From positions 124,001 through 188,000 of the forward strand of contig NZ_SCNG01000001.1 in the NCBI RefSeq assembly GCF_005503555.1: a stretch of 64,000 bases of DNA, given 5' to 3'. The stretch is from Rudaea sp. 3F27F6. GTDB taxonomy: Bacteria; Pseudomonadota; Gammaproteobacteria; Xanthomonadales; Rhodanobacteraceae. The position numbers and the translations under genes are program-made. This document shows, piece after piece, positions 9,292-17,129 of the stretch (positions are counted from its first letter, which is position 1; each line of letters opens with the position of its first letter). The notes below the pieces were generated by a model that saw only the letters and a program-made list of their open reading frames with translations, did not search any database and had not been told where the DNA came from.

Positions 9292-9585
9292 TCAGGCCGT
9301 CGTCTTGCCCGAAGCGGGCGCGGCGGGAATCGTCAGAACCTGCCCCGGATGGATCAGGTCGGGATTCTTGATCTTGTCGGTGTTGGCGTCGAAGATTTTC
9401 TTCCACTGATTGGCGTCGCCGTAAAAGTGCTTGGCGATCTTCGACAAGCTGTCGCCGCCGACGACCGTATAGGTCTGGCTGGCCGGTGCCGGAGCGTCCG
9501 TCGATGCCGTCGCCGGAGCCGGCGTCGAGGTGACCTTGAAGTCGCTTTGCACGTCGGAAAAATCTGCTTTCGGATCGTTGCTCAT
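9292..9585 (-). CDS. Small LysM-domain protein
   Basis: 97-aa protein. Residues about 47-90 form a LysM peptidoglycan-binding motif ([18 protein letters not shown], then [13 protein letters not shown] and [11 protein letters not shown]). This matches the LysM part of YgaU/Kbp-like proteins but lacks a BON domain. The N-terminus is acidic/Ala-Pro rich without a signal peptide, so export is uncertain. The ATG at 9585 is chosen because GGAGGAAC lies 7 nt upstream; the longer frame upstream is not protein-like. It precedes the lipoprotein gene and may be co-transcribed with it. Confidence 0.87.
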   Translation of the reverse strand: MSNDPKADFSDVQSDFKVTSTPAPATASTDAPAPASQTYTVVGGDSLSKIAKHFYGDANQWKKIFDANTDKIKNPDLIHPGQVLTIPAAPASGKTTA

Positions 9586-9784
9586 GATCGATGTTCCTCC
9601 TGCCCTGGTTGGAAAATGCGACAAGGGTCGCGAGACCCTACGCCCCCGCACCATACACGTTTTTTTCTGCAGGCGCATGCGTTGCGTCCGGCAAAAAACC
9701 GTCTTGCGCGAAGTCTAACGATTACCTAACAAATGGCTTGCAGACGCGCTGCGCGGACGCAGCGGGCGAGGGTTTCCTGCGTCG

Positions 9785-10411
9785 TTATCCGCGTCGGCGC
9801 ATGGCCTGCGCACGCCAGTAGCGCAGCAGCAGAAAACCTGCCGCGGCACCGCCGAGATGGGCGAAATGGGCGACGCCTTCCTGCGTGCCGGTGACGCCGA
9901 GCACAAGTTCCACGGCCATATATCCGACGACCGCGATCGGTGCCGGAATCGGTACCGGGAAGAAGATCATGATGATGCGCGCGCTCGGATAGATCATCGC
10001 GTAAGCGAGCAAGAGTCCGAACACCCCGCCCGAGGCACCGAGCGTCGGATAAAAATCGCCGGGCTTGAAGAAATGGATGGTCGCGAGCTGCGCAAGCGCT
10101 GCGCCGATCACGCAGACGAAGTAGAAGAACGTATATCGGCGCGAACCGAGCGCCTGCTCGACCGGGCCGCCGAACATCCACAGCGCGAGCATATTAAAAG
10201 CGATGTGGGGGAAGCTGCCGTGCAGGAATCCGTAGCTGACCAATTGCCACGGCTCGAAGGCCTGCAGCATGCTGCCATCGGGCAACTGCGCACCGTCGAT
10301 CGGCCACAGGGCGAAATAGTGGATCAGGAAATTGTTGGCGATCTGCTGCAGAAGATAGATCGCGATATTCGCGATCAGCAGTGCGCGGGTAATGGGAGGG
10401 ATATTCTGCAT
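9785..10411 (-). CDS. Rhomboid family intramembrane serine protease
   Basis: 208-aa polytopic inner-membrane protease with six predicted helices. Helix 2/3 has the conserved HGSFPHIAFNMLALWMFG, which includes the oxyanion-region His and Asn. Helix 4 has the nucleophile in GASGGVFG (Ser about residue 127), and helix 6 carries the catalytic His in AHFAHLGG. Rhomboids cleave single-pass membrane proteins; no partner is evident. The downstream stretch to the LysM gene (9586-9784) holds no supported gene. Confidence 0.92.
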   Translation of the reverse strand: MQNIPPITRALLIANIAIYLLQQIANNFLIHYFALWPIDGAQLPDGSMLQAFEPWQLVSYGFLHGSFPHIAFNMLALWMFGGPVEQALGSRRYTFFYFVCVIGAALAQLATIHFFKPGDFYPTLGASGGVFGLLLAYAMIYPSARIIMIFFPVPIPAPIAVVGYMAVELVLGVTGTQEGVAHFAHLGGAAAGFLLLRYWRAQAMRRRG

Positions 10412-10437
10412 CGGTGTCTACGATCGTCCTGTCGGAT

Positions 10438-10815
10438 TCAGAAGCGCCAGATTTCCGCATCGAGATTGCGCTGCCAGCCGAACAATGCAAGATCGACGCG
10501 GCCGGCCTTGACCACGACGCCTTCGCCGATCAGGCGCGCACGCTGTTCGCGGAAGGCGCGGCTGCCGGGCTTGAAGGCGAAGCGGCCGTCCGCGCGCAGC
10601 ACGCGATGCCAGGGCAGTTTCGCGTCCGCTCCGGCGTCGCCGAGCACGCGTCCGACCAGGCGCGCATGGCGCGGCAGGCCCGCGCGCTTGGCGATCTCGC
10701 CGTAACTCGCGACGCGGCCCGGCGGAATCGCGCGGATCGTGCGTTCGATCGCGGCATGTTCGGGCTTGATACCGTCGTCGTCGGTCTTCTTCGCTGCAGG
10801 CTTGGCTTTCTTCAT
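10438..10815 (-). CDS. Alkyltransferase-like (ATL) protein, MGMT family without the alkyl-acceptor cysteine
   Basis: 125-aa DNA-binding protein of the O6-alkylguanine-DNA alkyltransferase C-terminal family. It has IPPGRVASYGEIAKRAGLP, the recognition helix, and the active-site motif as PWHRV: the acceptor Cys of PCHRV is replaced by Trp. ATL proteins bind O6-alkylguanine lesions and hand them to nucleotide excision repair rather than removing the alkyl group. The ATG at 10815 is used because GGAG precedes it and a longer start would run over the divergent gene at 10874. uvrC lies elsewhere in this window. Confidence 0.9.
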   Translation of the reverse strand: MKKAKPAAKKTDDDGIKPEHAAIERTIRAIPPGRVASYGEIAKRAGLPRHARLVGRVLGDAGADAKLPWHRVLRADGRFAFKPGSRAFREQRARLIGEGVVVKAGRVDLALFGWQRNLDAEIWRF

Positions 10816-10873
10816 ACGCTCCACTTCACCGGCGCGGCACGTTAGCATACGCCCCAGTCTATGGGAGAGATTC

Positions 10874-11281
10874 ATGCAATCGTTCGAGGAAATCCGCGCC
10901 TACGTCGCCGCCAAGCATCCGCTGCGCATCAATGATCCGTATCTGATCTGCTTCGACGTCGCGCTCGAACAAGGCCAGCGCCATCAGGGCCTGTACCTCG
11001 CCGAGCTCAATGACGAGGAAGGCCGCTCCTATCTGCGCGTATCGACGCCGCTCGGGCCGCTCACCGGCATGGACGCGCGCCGCTGTCTGCGCTTCAACTG
11101 GGAGCAGCGCCTCGGCTATCTCGCAGTCAGCGACCTCGACGGCTCGCCCTATCTGCACCTGTGCGAGAACCGCCCCTACGAACTGCTCGACCCGAAGGAA
11201 CTCGATCGCCTCGTCGCCGAACTCGGCCCGCTCGGCGACAAGCTCGAACAGGCGATCTCGCAGGGTAGCGACGCGCTCTGA
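10874..11281 (+). CDS. Conserved hypothetical protein (135 aa)
   Basis: Acidic soluble protein without signal peptide or membrane segment. It looks like an alpha-beta fold (YLICFDVALEQGQRHQGLYL, YLRVSTPLGPLTG, LGYLAVSDLDGSPYLHLCEN), loosely recalling CesT/YbjN-type folds, but I do not recognise the family. GGGAGAG lies about 5 nt before the ATG at 10874. It is divergent from the ATL gene and ends 12 nt from the convergent LytTR regulator gene. Codon use matches its neighbours, so it is probably a real chromosomal gene. Confidence 0.75.
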   Translation: MQSFEEIRAYVAAKHPLRINDPYLICFDVALEQGQRHQGLYLAELNDEEGRSYLRVSTPLGPLTGMDARRCLRFNWEQRLGYLAVSDLDGSPYLHLCENRPYELLDPKELDRLVAELGPLGDKLEQAISQGSDAL

Positions 11282-11293
11282 TTCCGGCGCGGC

Positions 11294-12076
11294 TCAATCG
11301 GCGCGGCGGCCGGTGAGTTTGAGGAAGGCCTCGTGCTGATAGCGGCTCATGCGCAGTTCCTGGCCCGTGCTCAGCACGAGCATGTGATAGCCGTTGAACC
11401 ACGGATGGATCGCGGCGACGCGGCCGAGGTTGACGATCGCCGAGCGGTGCACGCGCGCGAAGTGCTTCGGGTTTAGCCGCGCTTCGAGCGCCGTCATCGT
11501 CTCGCGCAGTTCGTAGACCTGACGACCGACGTGCAGGCGCGCGACGTTGCGGTTCGCCTCGATCCAGTCGATCTGGCCGACATCGACGAAGACCAGATGC
11601 TCGTCGACCGGTACCGGGATGCGTTCAATGTAATCCTGTTCGCGGCGCAGTTCGTTGAGCGCGCGCAGCACCTGCGCGGACGCCGCCTGTTCGAGCGCCG
11701 AGTCGCTCGACGCGAGGCGCCGCTTGGCGCGCTGCATCGTGTGCAGGAAGCGCTCGCGGCTGAACGGTTTGACCAGATAGTCGACCGCGTTCGCTTCGAA
11801 CGCGCGCACCGCGTAGCGCTCGTAGGCGGTGACGAAGACCGTGGCCGGCAACCGCTCCATGCCGACCTGAGCGGCGACGTCGATGCCCGACATCGCCGGC
11901 ATCTGGATGTCGAGGAAGACTAGGTCGGGCACGAGTTTGCGGATCTGCTTGAGCGCGCTCGCGCCGTCGCCGCATTCGCCGAGCAGTTCGAAATCAGGGT
12001 CCTCGTTGAGCAGGCGCACGATGGCGAGGCGCGCGATCGGTTCGTCGTCGACGACGAGGGTGCGGATTCTGCCCAT
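11294..12076 (-). CDS. LytTR-type response regulator (AlgR/LytR-like)
   Basis: 260-aa two-component regulator. The receiver domain (about 1-120) has the acidic pair DDEP, the phosphoacceptor Asp in LVFLDIQMP, Thr in FVTAYE and Lys in LVKPF. The C-terminal LytTR DNA-binding domain (about 155-255) reads IDWIEANRNVARLHVG, LNPKHFARVHRSAIVNL and FNGYHMLVLSTGQELRMSR. It starts 1 nt after the stop of the upstream kinase gene, so the two form a tight pair. In related bacteria such pairs (AlgZ/AlgR) act on envelope, twitching or exopolysaccharide genes; the target here is not visible. Confidence 0.92.
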   Translation of the reverse strand: MGRIRTLVVDDEPIARLAIVRLLNEDPDFELLGECGDGASALKQIRKLVPDLVFLDIQMPAMSGIDVAAQVGMERLPATVFVTAYERYAVRAFEANAVDYLVKPFSRERFLHTMQRAKRRLASSDSALEQAASAQVLRALNELRREQDYIERIPVPVDEHLVFVDVGQIDWIEANRNVARLHVGRQVYELRETMTALEARLNPKHFARVHRSAIVNLGRVAAIHPWFNGYHMLVLSTGQELRMSRYQHEAFLKLTGRRAD

Positions 12077-12077
12077 G

Positions 12078-13247
12078 CTATGCCGCCTTCGCGCCGGATT
12101 TCGTGGCGTGATCTTCGAGCTGCTTCATCGGCATGCGGATGCGGCAGATCGCACCGCGCGGCTTCAGCGCGTCGAGTTCGATATGGCCCTCGTTGGCGTA
12201 CAGTTCCTTGAGCCGCAGGCGCGAATTGGACAGGCCGATGCCGCGGCGGAACAGATCGTCGGGCGCAGCGTCGAGCATACTGTTGCGATTGCGCACGTCG
12301 ATGCACAGGCTCTTGGCCACGCGGTAGCAATCGACTTCGACGCAGTCCTCGCCGACGTTCTTGCCGATGCCGTGGGCGATCGCGTTCTCTACGATCGGCT
12401 GCAGGACCAGGCTCGGCACGGCGCACTGCAACAATTCGGGATCGACGTTGACCCGGCTGGTCAGACGGTCGCGGAAGCGCACGCGCTGGATGCCGAGATA
12501 GAGATCGAGCAGTTCGAGCTCTTCGCTCAGGGTGATTTCCTGGCGGTCGTCATCGAGATAGGTGCGCAGCAGTTCGGCGAGGCGCAGCAGCATGTCTTCG
12601 GCGGCGGCGGCATCCTCGCGCGTCAAGGTCGCGGCCGCGTGCAGAGTATTGAACACGAAATGCGGATGCAGTTGCATCTTGAGCACGAGCAGGCGCGACT
12701 GGGCGAGCTGCGCCTGCAAACGACTCGCCTGGATTTCGCGGCGAATGCGCTCGCGATAGAAATGCAGCGCCTGACGCACACCGACCAGCACCCAGTAGGC
12801 GAGAAAATCGGTCGCCGCGTGTTTGGTCAGGAACTGCGAGAGCTGATATCTCACTTCCGGCCGGCCCGGCACGATGAAGTGGGTGAGCACCGCGCCGAGC
12901 GTTACCGCCGACAGGGCAAAGACGAGGCTGACGCCGAAGTTCGCCCAGAGCAGGCGCCAGCGATGCGGCGGCTCGATCGCCTCGTCGGGCATGAGCCACA
13001 GCGTCGCCGGCAGCAGAACCGCGAGCGTGCCCCATTGGATCGACGTCCAGCGCAGGTAGTCCGCCCAGTCGTACACCGGCCCGTACAAGAACCAGTCGGA
13101 CATGAAGCTGACCAGGGCGAACAGATAGACGACGATCAGCCAGGCGCCGATATAGATGGCGCCACGCAGAGCAAACGCGCTGATGTCCAAGCGGGTTTCC
13201 GCCACGGGCACTTCCAGGTCGAGGGTGTCGGCGCTCATCGTACGCAT
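12078..13247 (-). CDS. LytS/AlgZ-type sensor histidine kinase
   Basis: 389-aa membrane kinase of the His_kinase (PF06580) class. Four hydrophobic segments lie in the first about 180 residues (IYIGAWLIVVYLFALVSF, WGTLAVLLPATLWL and others). The phosphoacceptor region reads LKMQLHPHFVFNTLHA (His about residue 215), and the ATP-binding part has VLQPIVENAIAHGIG and GIGLSNSRLRL. The ATG at 13247 is chosen because upstream residues of the longer frame are Arg-rich and unlike a kinase N-terminus. It is the cognate partner of the following LytTR regulator. Confidence 0.9.
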   Translation of the reverse strand: MRTMSADTLDLEVPVAETRLDISAFALRGAIYIGAWLIVVYLFALVSFMSDWFLYGPVYDWADYLRWTSIQWGTLAVLLPATLWLMPDEAIEPPHRWRLLWANFGVSLVFALSAVTLGAVLTHFIVPGRPEVRYQLSQFLTKHAATDFLAYWVLVGVRQALHFYRERIRREIQASRLQAQLAQSRLLVLKMQLHPHFVFNTLHAAATLTREDAAAAEDMLLRLAELLRTYLDDDRQEITLSEELELLDLYLGIQRVRFRDRLTSRVNVDPELLQCAVPSLVLQPIVENAIAHGIGKNVGEDCVEVDCYRVAKSLCIDVRNRNSMLDAAPDDLFRRGIGLSNSRLRLKELYANEGHIELDALKPRGAICRIRMPMKQLEDHATKSGAKAA

Positions 13248-13447
13248 GAGATGGCGGCCTAGGAAGATTGGTTGCACTGGATCGCGATTCGTCCCCGCGT
13301 CACGACGATTCGTCCCGAAACGCTGGCGCGGTCGCGCGAGGGCGCCGAGGATGCGCACAAACCGGGGCGCAGTCGACGTTCTCGACTCCTCCCAAGGCAT
13401 CGGCGATGGCTGTGCCCCGGTTCCCGATCGAACTTACGGAGATTCCC

Positions 13448-13816
13448 ATGCGCAGCGTCTGCCTGATTGCCCTGCTGCTCGCCGCGACCAACGCGTGCGC
13501 CGCAGGAGCGACTCACTATCTCGACCTCGTCAACACAGCGAAGAACAGCATCGTCTCGTTCTCGGTCGCGCCGATCGGCAGCAACCGTTTCCGTCCCATG
13601 CAGCTCGGCGACTCGCCGCTGCAGGGCGGCGGCGAGTCGGCCACGCTCGCGATCCGCGACGACGGCGACACCGGCTGCCTGCGCGACTTGCGCACCGAGT
13701 TCAGCAACGGCCGCGTGCTGATCCAGAGAAACTTCGACGTGTGCAAATACCGCAGCTACCACACCGGCCAATATCTGCGCGGACAGGCGCAGACGGTGAT
13801 CGCTTCGATGCCGTAA
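13448..13816 (+). CDS. Small secreted protein, unknown function
   Basis: 122-aa protein with a clear signal peptide (MRSVCLIALLLAATNACAAG) and a mature domain of about 100 residues holding two Cys (DTGCLRDL, DVCKYRSY) that could form one disulphide. ACGGAG lies about 6 nt before the ATG at 13448. It is divergent from the kinase gene and convergent with the PiT transporter gene. No family recognised; likely periplasmic. Confidence 0.75.
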   Translation: MRSVCLIALLLAATNACAAGATHYLDLVNTAKNSIVSFSVAPIGSNRFRPMQLGDSPLQGGGESATLAIRDDGDTGCLRDLRTEFSNGRVLIQRNFDVCKYRSYHTGQYLRGQAQTVIASMP

Positions 13817-13859
13817 GAAGCGGTTTCAGTACATCCGGCCTGGGCCGCGAGCGGCCGCT

Positions 13860-14990
13860 CTAGCCGAACAGGGCTTCGACGGCGCGCACGAGTACGTAGG
13901 CGATCGCGCCGGACACCGGGATCGTCAGCAGCCAGGCCCAGACCATGCGCTCGACCACGGTCCACTTGATCGCGTTCGGGTTCTTGGCCACGCCGACGCC
14001 CATGATCGCCGCCGAGATGTTGTGCGTGGTCGATACCGGAATGCCGACCGTCGATGCCGCGATGATCACTGCAGCCGAACTGGTCTCCGCGGCGAAGCCG
14101 TTGATCGGATGCAGCTTGACCATCTTGTGCCCGAGCGTCTTGATGATGCGCCAGCCGCCGGCCGCGGTGCCCGCCGCCATGGTCAGCGCGCAGACGATCT
14201 TGATCCACAGCGCGATCTCGAACGACTTCGCCGCATCCTGCTCGACGCGCAGGAAGTGCAGGAACGAGGGCAACTGATCGAGCGAGCCCGCGCTTGTCGC
14301 TCCGGCGAGCGCCAGGGCGATGATGCCCATGGTCTTCTGCGCATCGTTCATGCCGTGCGAAAGACCCATCGCACTGGCCGAAAGAATCTGCGCCTTGCCG
14401 AAGAAGGCGTTGACGAAGCGCGGCTTGCCAAACTGATTCAGATGCGAGCTTGCGCGCGAGCCGAGCCACGAGATCAGCGCGAACAGCAGGCCCATCACGA
14501 CGATACCGAGAATGAAGCCGGCAAGCGGCGAAGTGATCATGGGCAGAATCACTTTCGGCCAGAGGCCCTTGCCGTCCCACCAGTGCACTCCGGCCTGATT
14601 CCAGATCAGCGCATGCCAGTTGTTGTGCGCGCCCGCCAGCGCGGCGCCGCAGAGACCGCCGACCAAGGCGTGCGAAGAACTCGACGGCAGGCCCCACCAC
14701 CAGGTGATGAGATCCCAGATCGTCGCGCCGAGCAGGGCGCAAATCAGCAGTTCCGGCGTGATCGCGACGACGCTGGCATCGACGAGGCCCGAGGAAATGG
14801 TCTTCGCCACCGCCGTGCCCCAGAGCGCGCCGATCAGGTTCGTCGCCGCGGCGAGCAGCACGGCCTGGCCCGGGCTCAACACCTTGGTCGCGACTACGGT
14901 CGCGATCGAGTTGGCAGTGTCGTGGAAGCCGTTGATGTACTCGAAGATCAGGGCGACGAGGATGACGGCGAGGACGAGGGTCAGGGTCAC
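13860..14990 (-). CDS. pit: Low-affinity inorganic phosphate transporter, PiT family
   Basis: 376-aa inner-membrane phosphate permease. The two inverted-repeat PiT signature regions are present: FEYINGFHDTANSIATVVAT near the N-terminus and SASAMGLSHGMNDAQKTMG in the second half, plus GLPSSSSHALVGG and VGIPVSTTHNISAAIMGVG. The start is GTG 14990 with GGAAG upstream. It follows the DUF47 gene by about 130 nt; DUF47-PiT pairs are common and act together in constitutive phosphate uptake. The location next to the pst operon makes this a phosphate-uptake locus. Confidence 0.93.
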   Translation of the reverse strand: MTLTLVLAVILVALIFEYINGFHDTANSIATVVATKVLSPGQAVLLAAATNLIGALWGTAVAKTISSGLVDASVVAITPELLICALLGATIWDLITWWWGLPSSSSHALVGGLCGAALAGAHNNWHALIWNQAGVHWWDGKGLWPKVILPMITSPLAGFILGIVVMGLLFALISWLGSRASSHLNQFGKPRFVNAFFGKAQILSASAMGLSHGMNDAQKTMGIIALALAGATSAGSLDQLPSFLHFLRVEQDAAKSFEIALWIKIVCALTMAAGTAAGGWRIIKTLGHKMVKLHPINGFAAETSSAAVIIAASTVGIPVSTTHNISAAIMGVGVAKNPNAIKWTVVERMVWAWLLTIPVSGAIAYVLVRAVEALFG

Positions 14991-15005
14991 GTTGCAACTT
15001 CCGAT

Positions 15006-15110
15006 GTGAGCGGTGAACGGTGAGCGGTGAGCGGGACGAGCAGAAGCAACGCAGTGATCTGGCGGAGCCGTGGCTCCTTCCGCTCACCGCTCACCGCTTC
15101 CCCGCTCACG
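15006..15110. repeat. Inverted pair of degenerate heptamer repeats (GTGAGCG)n
   Basis: Between the PiT and DUF47 genes, 15006-15035 holds tandem GTGAGCG-like units (GTGAGCGGTGAACGG and so on). 15080-15109 holds the reverse complement (CCGCTCACCGCTCACC), giving a long imperfect hairpin. The same architecture with another heptamer occurs at 19862-19979. These look like intergenic repetitive palindromes; a role in mRNA stability or termination is inference. Confidence 0.7.
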
Positions 15111-15120
15111 TCTTCGCGTC

Positions 15121-15750
15121 TCACGAGTTTTTCAGCGCAATCGCATAAATCACATTGCCCGCGTCGCGGCAGCGGTCGATCGCCTTCTCGAGCATCTCGA
15201 ACAGGTCTTTGCGCAGGAGCAGGCGCGCGGCGTCCTGCTCCTTGGTGAACAGGTCGCGGTAGAGATCGAGGATCAGGCGGTCGGCCTCGCCTTCGATCGC
15301 CTGCATGCGGTCGTTCAATTCCTTCATCTTGTCGAGCGGCATGCCCTTGCGCAGCTGGCCGACCATTTCGGCGATGACGTCGCAGCCTTTTTCCAGCATG
15401 ACCGCGCGCGAGGCGAAATCGACGTCCATAAGCTGGCCGGCAAAGATCGCGTAGCGTTCGGCGAATTTCTCCACCGTTTTCGGGATCTTGTACAGCGCCG
15501 CGGCGAGCGCTTCGATGTCTTCGCGCTCCAGCGCGGTGACAAAGGTGTTGACCAGCTCGGCGCTGATGTCGTTGAACACCTGCTTCTCGCGCCGGCGCGC
15601 GAGGCGGAACTCGTCGAGCGAGGGATTCGGCGTCTTCTGCTTGGACAGCGCGATCAGCGCGCGCGCGCTCTGCCGCGCCGCGTCCGCGCTCGCCTCGAGC
15701 AGGCCGTAGAACTTGTCGCCTTTGCCGAAGATGGTTTGCAGGGAGAACAT
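15121..15750 (-). CDS. DUF47 (PhoU-like) protein partnering PiT
   Basis: About 209-aa all-helical cytoplasmic protein of the TIGR00153/DUF47 family, distantly related to PhoU. It shows LEASADAARQSARALIAL, REKQVFNDISAELVNTFVT, LEREDIEALAAALYKIPKTVEKFAERY and DAGNVIYAIALKN, all typical of the family. The ATG at 15750 has AAGG 8 nt upstream. It is the first gene of the DUF47-pit unit, divergent from pstS. It probably modulates the PiT transporter. Confidence 0.9.
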   Translation of the reverse strand: MFSLQTIFGKGDKFYGLLEASADAARQSARALIALSKQKTPNPSLDEFRLARRREKQVFNDISAELVNTFVTALEREDIEALAAALYKIPKTVEKFAERYAIFAGQLMDVDFASRAVMLEKGCDVIAEMVGQLRKGMPLDKMKELNDRMQAIEGEADRLILDLYRDLFTKEQDAARLLLRKDLFEMLEKAIDRCRDAGNVIYAIALKNS

Positions 15751-15917
15751 AGACGGCCTTCGCACGGGGATGGAGGGCGGCAAGTTTACCGTTTTGTTAC
15801 AAAAAACGAATCAAAGCCGGCTATGTCGTTGTCGGGCCGCGATTTATGGCCGCGACCGCCCCGGCCGAAACGGCCGTGCGGCGCGGTCCACCGGGCTTGC
15901 GCGCCCGGCCGGCGCCG

Positions 15918-15938
15918 CTGTCATAAAACTTTCAAAAT
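15918..15938 (+). promoter_or_regulatory. Pho box upstream of pstS
   Basis: CTGTCATAAAACTTTCAAAA at 15918-15937 fits the PhoB consensus CTGTCATA-N3-CTGTCAT, with two direct half-sites 11 nt apart; the second is degenerate (CTTTCAA). It is about 90 nt before the pstS ATG, the usual place for a PhoB activation site. It shares the divergent region with the DUF47-pit unit. PhoB and PhoR are not encoded in this window. Confidence 0.8.
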
Positions 15939-16025
15939 CCACGCGTAGCCTGCGCAGGCGAAATACGGAGCGGCGCGGGGTACGTCGTCCGCGCCTCCGC
16001 CTGCTTTCCACCTACGGAGGTTTCC

Positions 16026-17048
16026 ATGTTCCATCGCATTCGTCATTCGCTGACGGCTTTCGCCGTCGCCGCCACGCTGTTCGCGGGCTCGGCCCAGGCC
16101 GTCGACATCACCGGCGCCGGCTCGACCTTCGTCCAGCCGATCATCACCAAGTGGTCGGCCAGCTACGCCGACAAGTCCGGCAGCCACATCAACTACGGCG
16201 GCGGCGGTTCCGGCGCCGGTATCGCCCAGATCAAGGCCGCGACGATCGACTTCGGCGCGTCCGACAAGCCGCTCTCGCCGGAAGAACTCTCGGCGGCGGG
16301 CCTCGGCCAGTTCCCGATCGTGATCGGCGGCGTCGTGCCGGTGGTCAACATCGAAGGCATCAAGGCCGGCGACGTGAAGCTCACCGGCGCCCAGCTCGGC
16401 GACATCTATCTCGGCAAGATCAAGAAGTGGAACGACCCGGCGCTCGCCGCCAACAACCCCGGCGTGAAGCTGCCGGACGTGGCGATCCAGGCCGTCTACC
16501 GCTCGGACGGTTCGGGCACGACGTTCAACTACACCAACTATCTGTCCAAGGTCAGCACCGAGTGGAAGGAAAAGATCGGCGAAGGCACCACGGTGCAGTG
16601 GCCGGTCGGCGTCGGCGGCAAGGGCAACGCGGGCGTCGCCGCTTACGTGCAGCAGATCAACGGCTCGGTCGGCTACGTCGAACTCGCCTACGCGCTGCAG
16701 AACAAGATGGCCTACACGCAGCTGCAGAACTCGGCCGGCAAGTTCATCACGCCGAATCTCGCCAGCTTCGCCGCGGCCGCTTCGCACGCTGACTGGAAGA
16801 GCGCGAAGGACTTCCAGCTCGTGATCACCAACGCTCCGGGCGACGACTCCTGGCCGATCACCGCGACCGCGTTCGCCCTGGTCTACAAGACGCCGAAGGA
16901 CGCCGCGCGCTCGAAGGCCGTGGTCGACTTCTTCAAGTACGCCTACACCGAAGGCGGCAAGCAGGCCGAAGCGCTCGACTACGTGCCGCTGCCGGCCGCG
17001 CTGGTCCAGCAGATCGAGGCGTACTGGAAGGCGGAAGTCAAACTGTAA
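16026..17048 (+). CDS. pstS: Phosphate ABC transporter, periplasmic substrate-binding protein
   Basis: 340-aa high-affinity phosphate-binding protein with signal peptide (cleavage after AGSAQA). Phosphate-binding loops are recognisable: ITGAGSTFVQPI, NYGGGGSGAGIAQI, FGASDKPLS and VYRSDGSGTTFNYTNYL. ACGGAGG lies 7 nt before the ATG. First gene of pstS-C-A-B-phoU, with a Pho box upstream and a hairpin/T-run directly downstream, which probably lets pstS be made in excess of the membrane components. Confidence 0.96.
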   Translation: MFHRIRHSLTAFAVAATLFAGSAQAVDITGAGSTFVQPIITKWSASYADKSGSHINYGGGGSGAGIAQIKAATIDFGASDKPLSPEELSAAGLGQFPIVIGGVVPVVNIEGIKAGDVKLTGAQLGDIYLGKIKKWNDPALAANNPGVKLPDVAIQAVYRSDGSGTTFNYTNYLSKVSTEWKEKIGEGTTVQWPVGVGGKGNAGVAAYVQQINGSVGYVELAYALQNKMAYTQLQNSAGKFITPNLASFAAAASHADWKSAKDFQLVITNAPGDDSWPITATAFALVYKTPKDAARSKAVVDFFKYAYTEGGKQAEALDYVPLPAALVQQIEAYWKAEVKL

Positions 17049-17059
17049 TCTCCCTCCCC

Positions 17060-17100
17060 GCCCCTCTCGCTCGTACTTGGAGAGGGGCGTTTCTTTTTTC
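17060..17100 (+). terminator. Attenuating terminator between pstS and pstC
   Basis: GCCCCTCTC at 17060-17068 pairs perfectly with GAGAGGGGC at 17080-17088, followed by a T-rich run to about 17099. It lies 12 nt after the pstS stop and 30 nt before pstC. As pstC has no other visible promoter in the short gap, partial termination or 3'-end stabilisation of pstS mRNA is the simple reading. Confidence 0.85.
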
Positions 17101-17129
17101 TCCGCGGCAGGAAGTTTACGGAATCGATC

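Noticed and set aside
13817-13859. GC-rich dyad between the secreted protein and the PiT gene as terminator
   Set aside because: Short stem (GGCCGC/GCGGCC) without a T-run.
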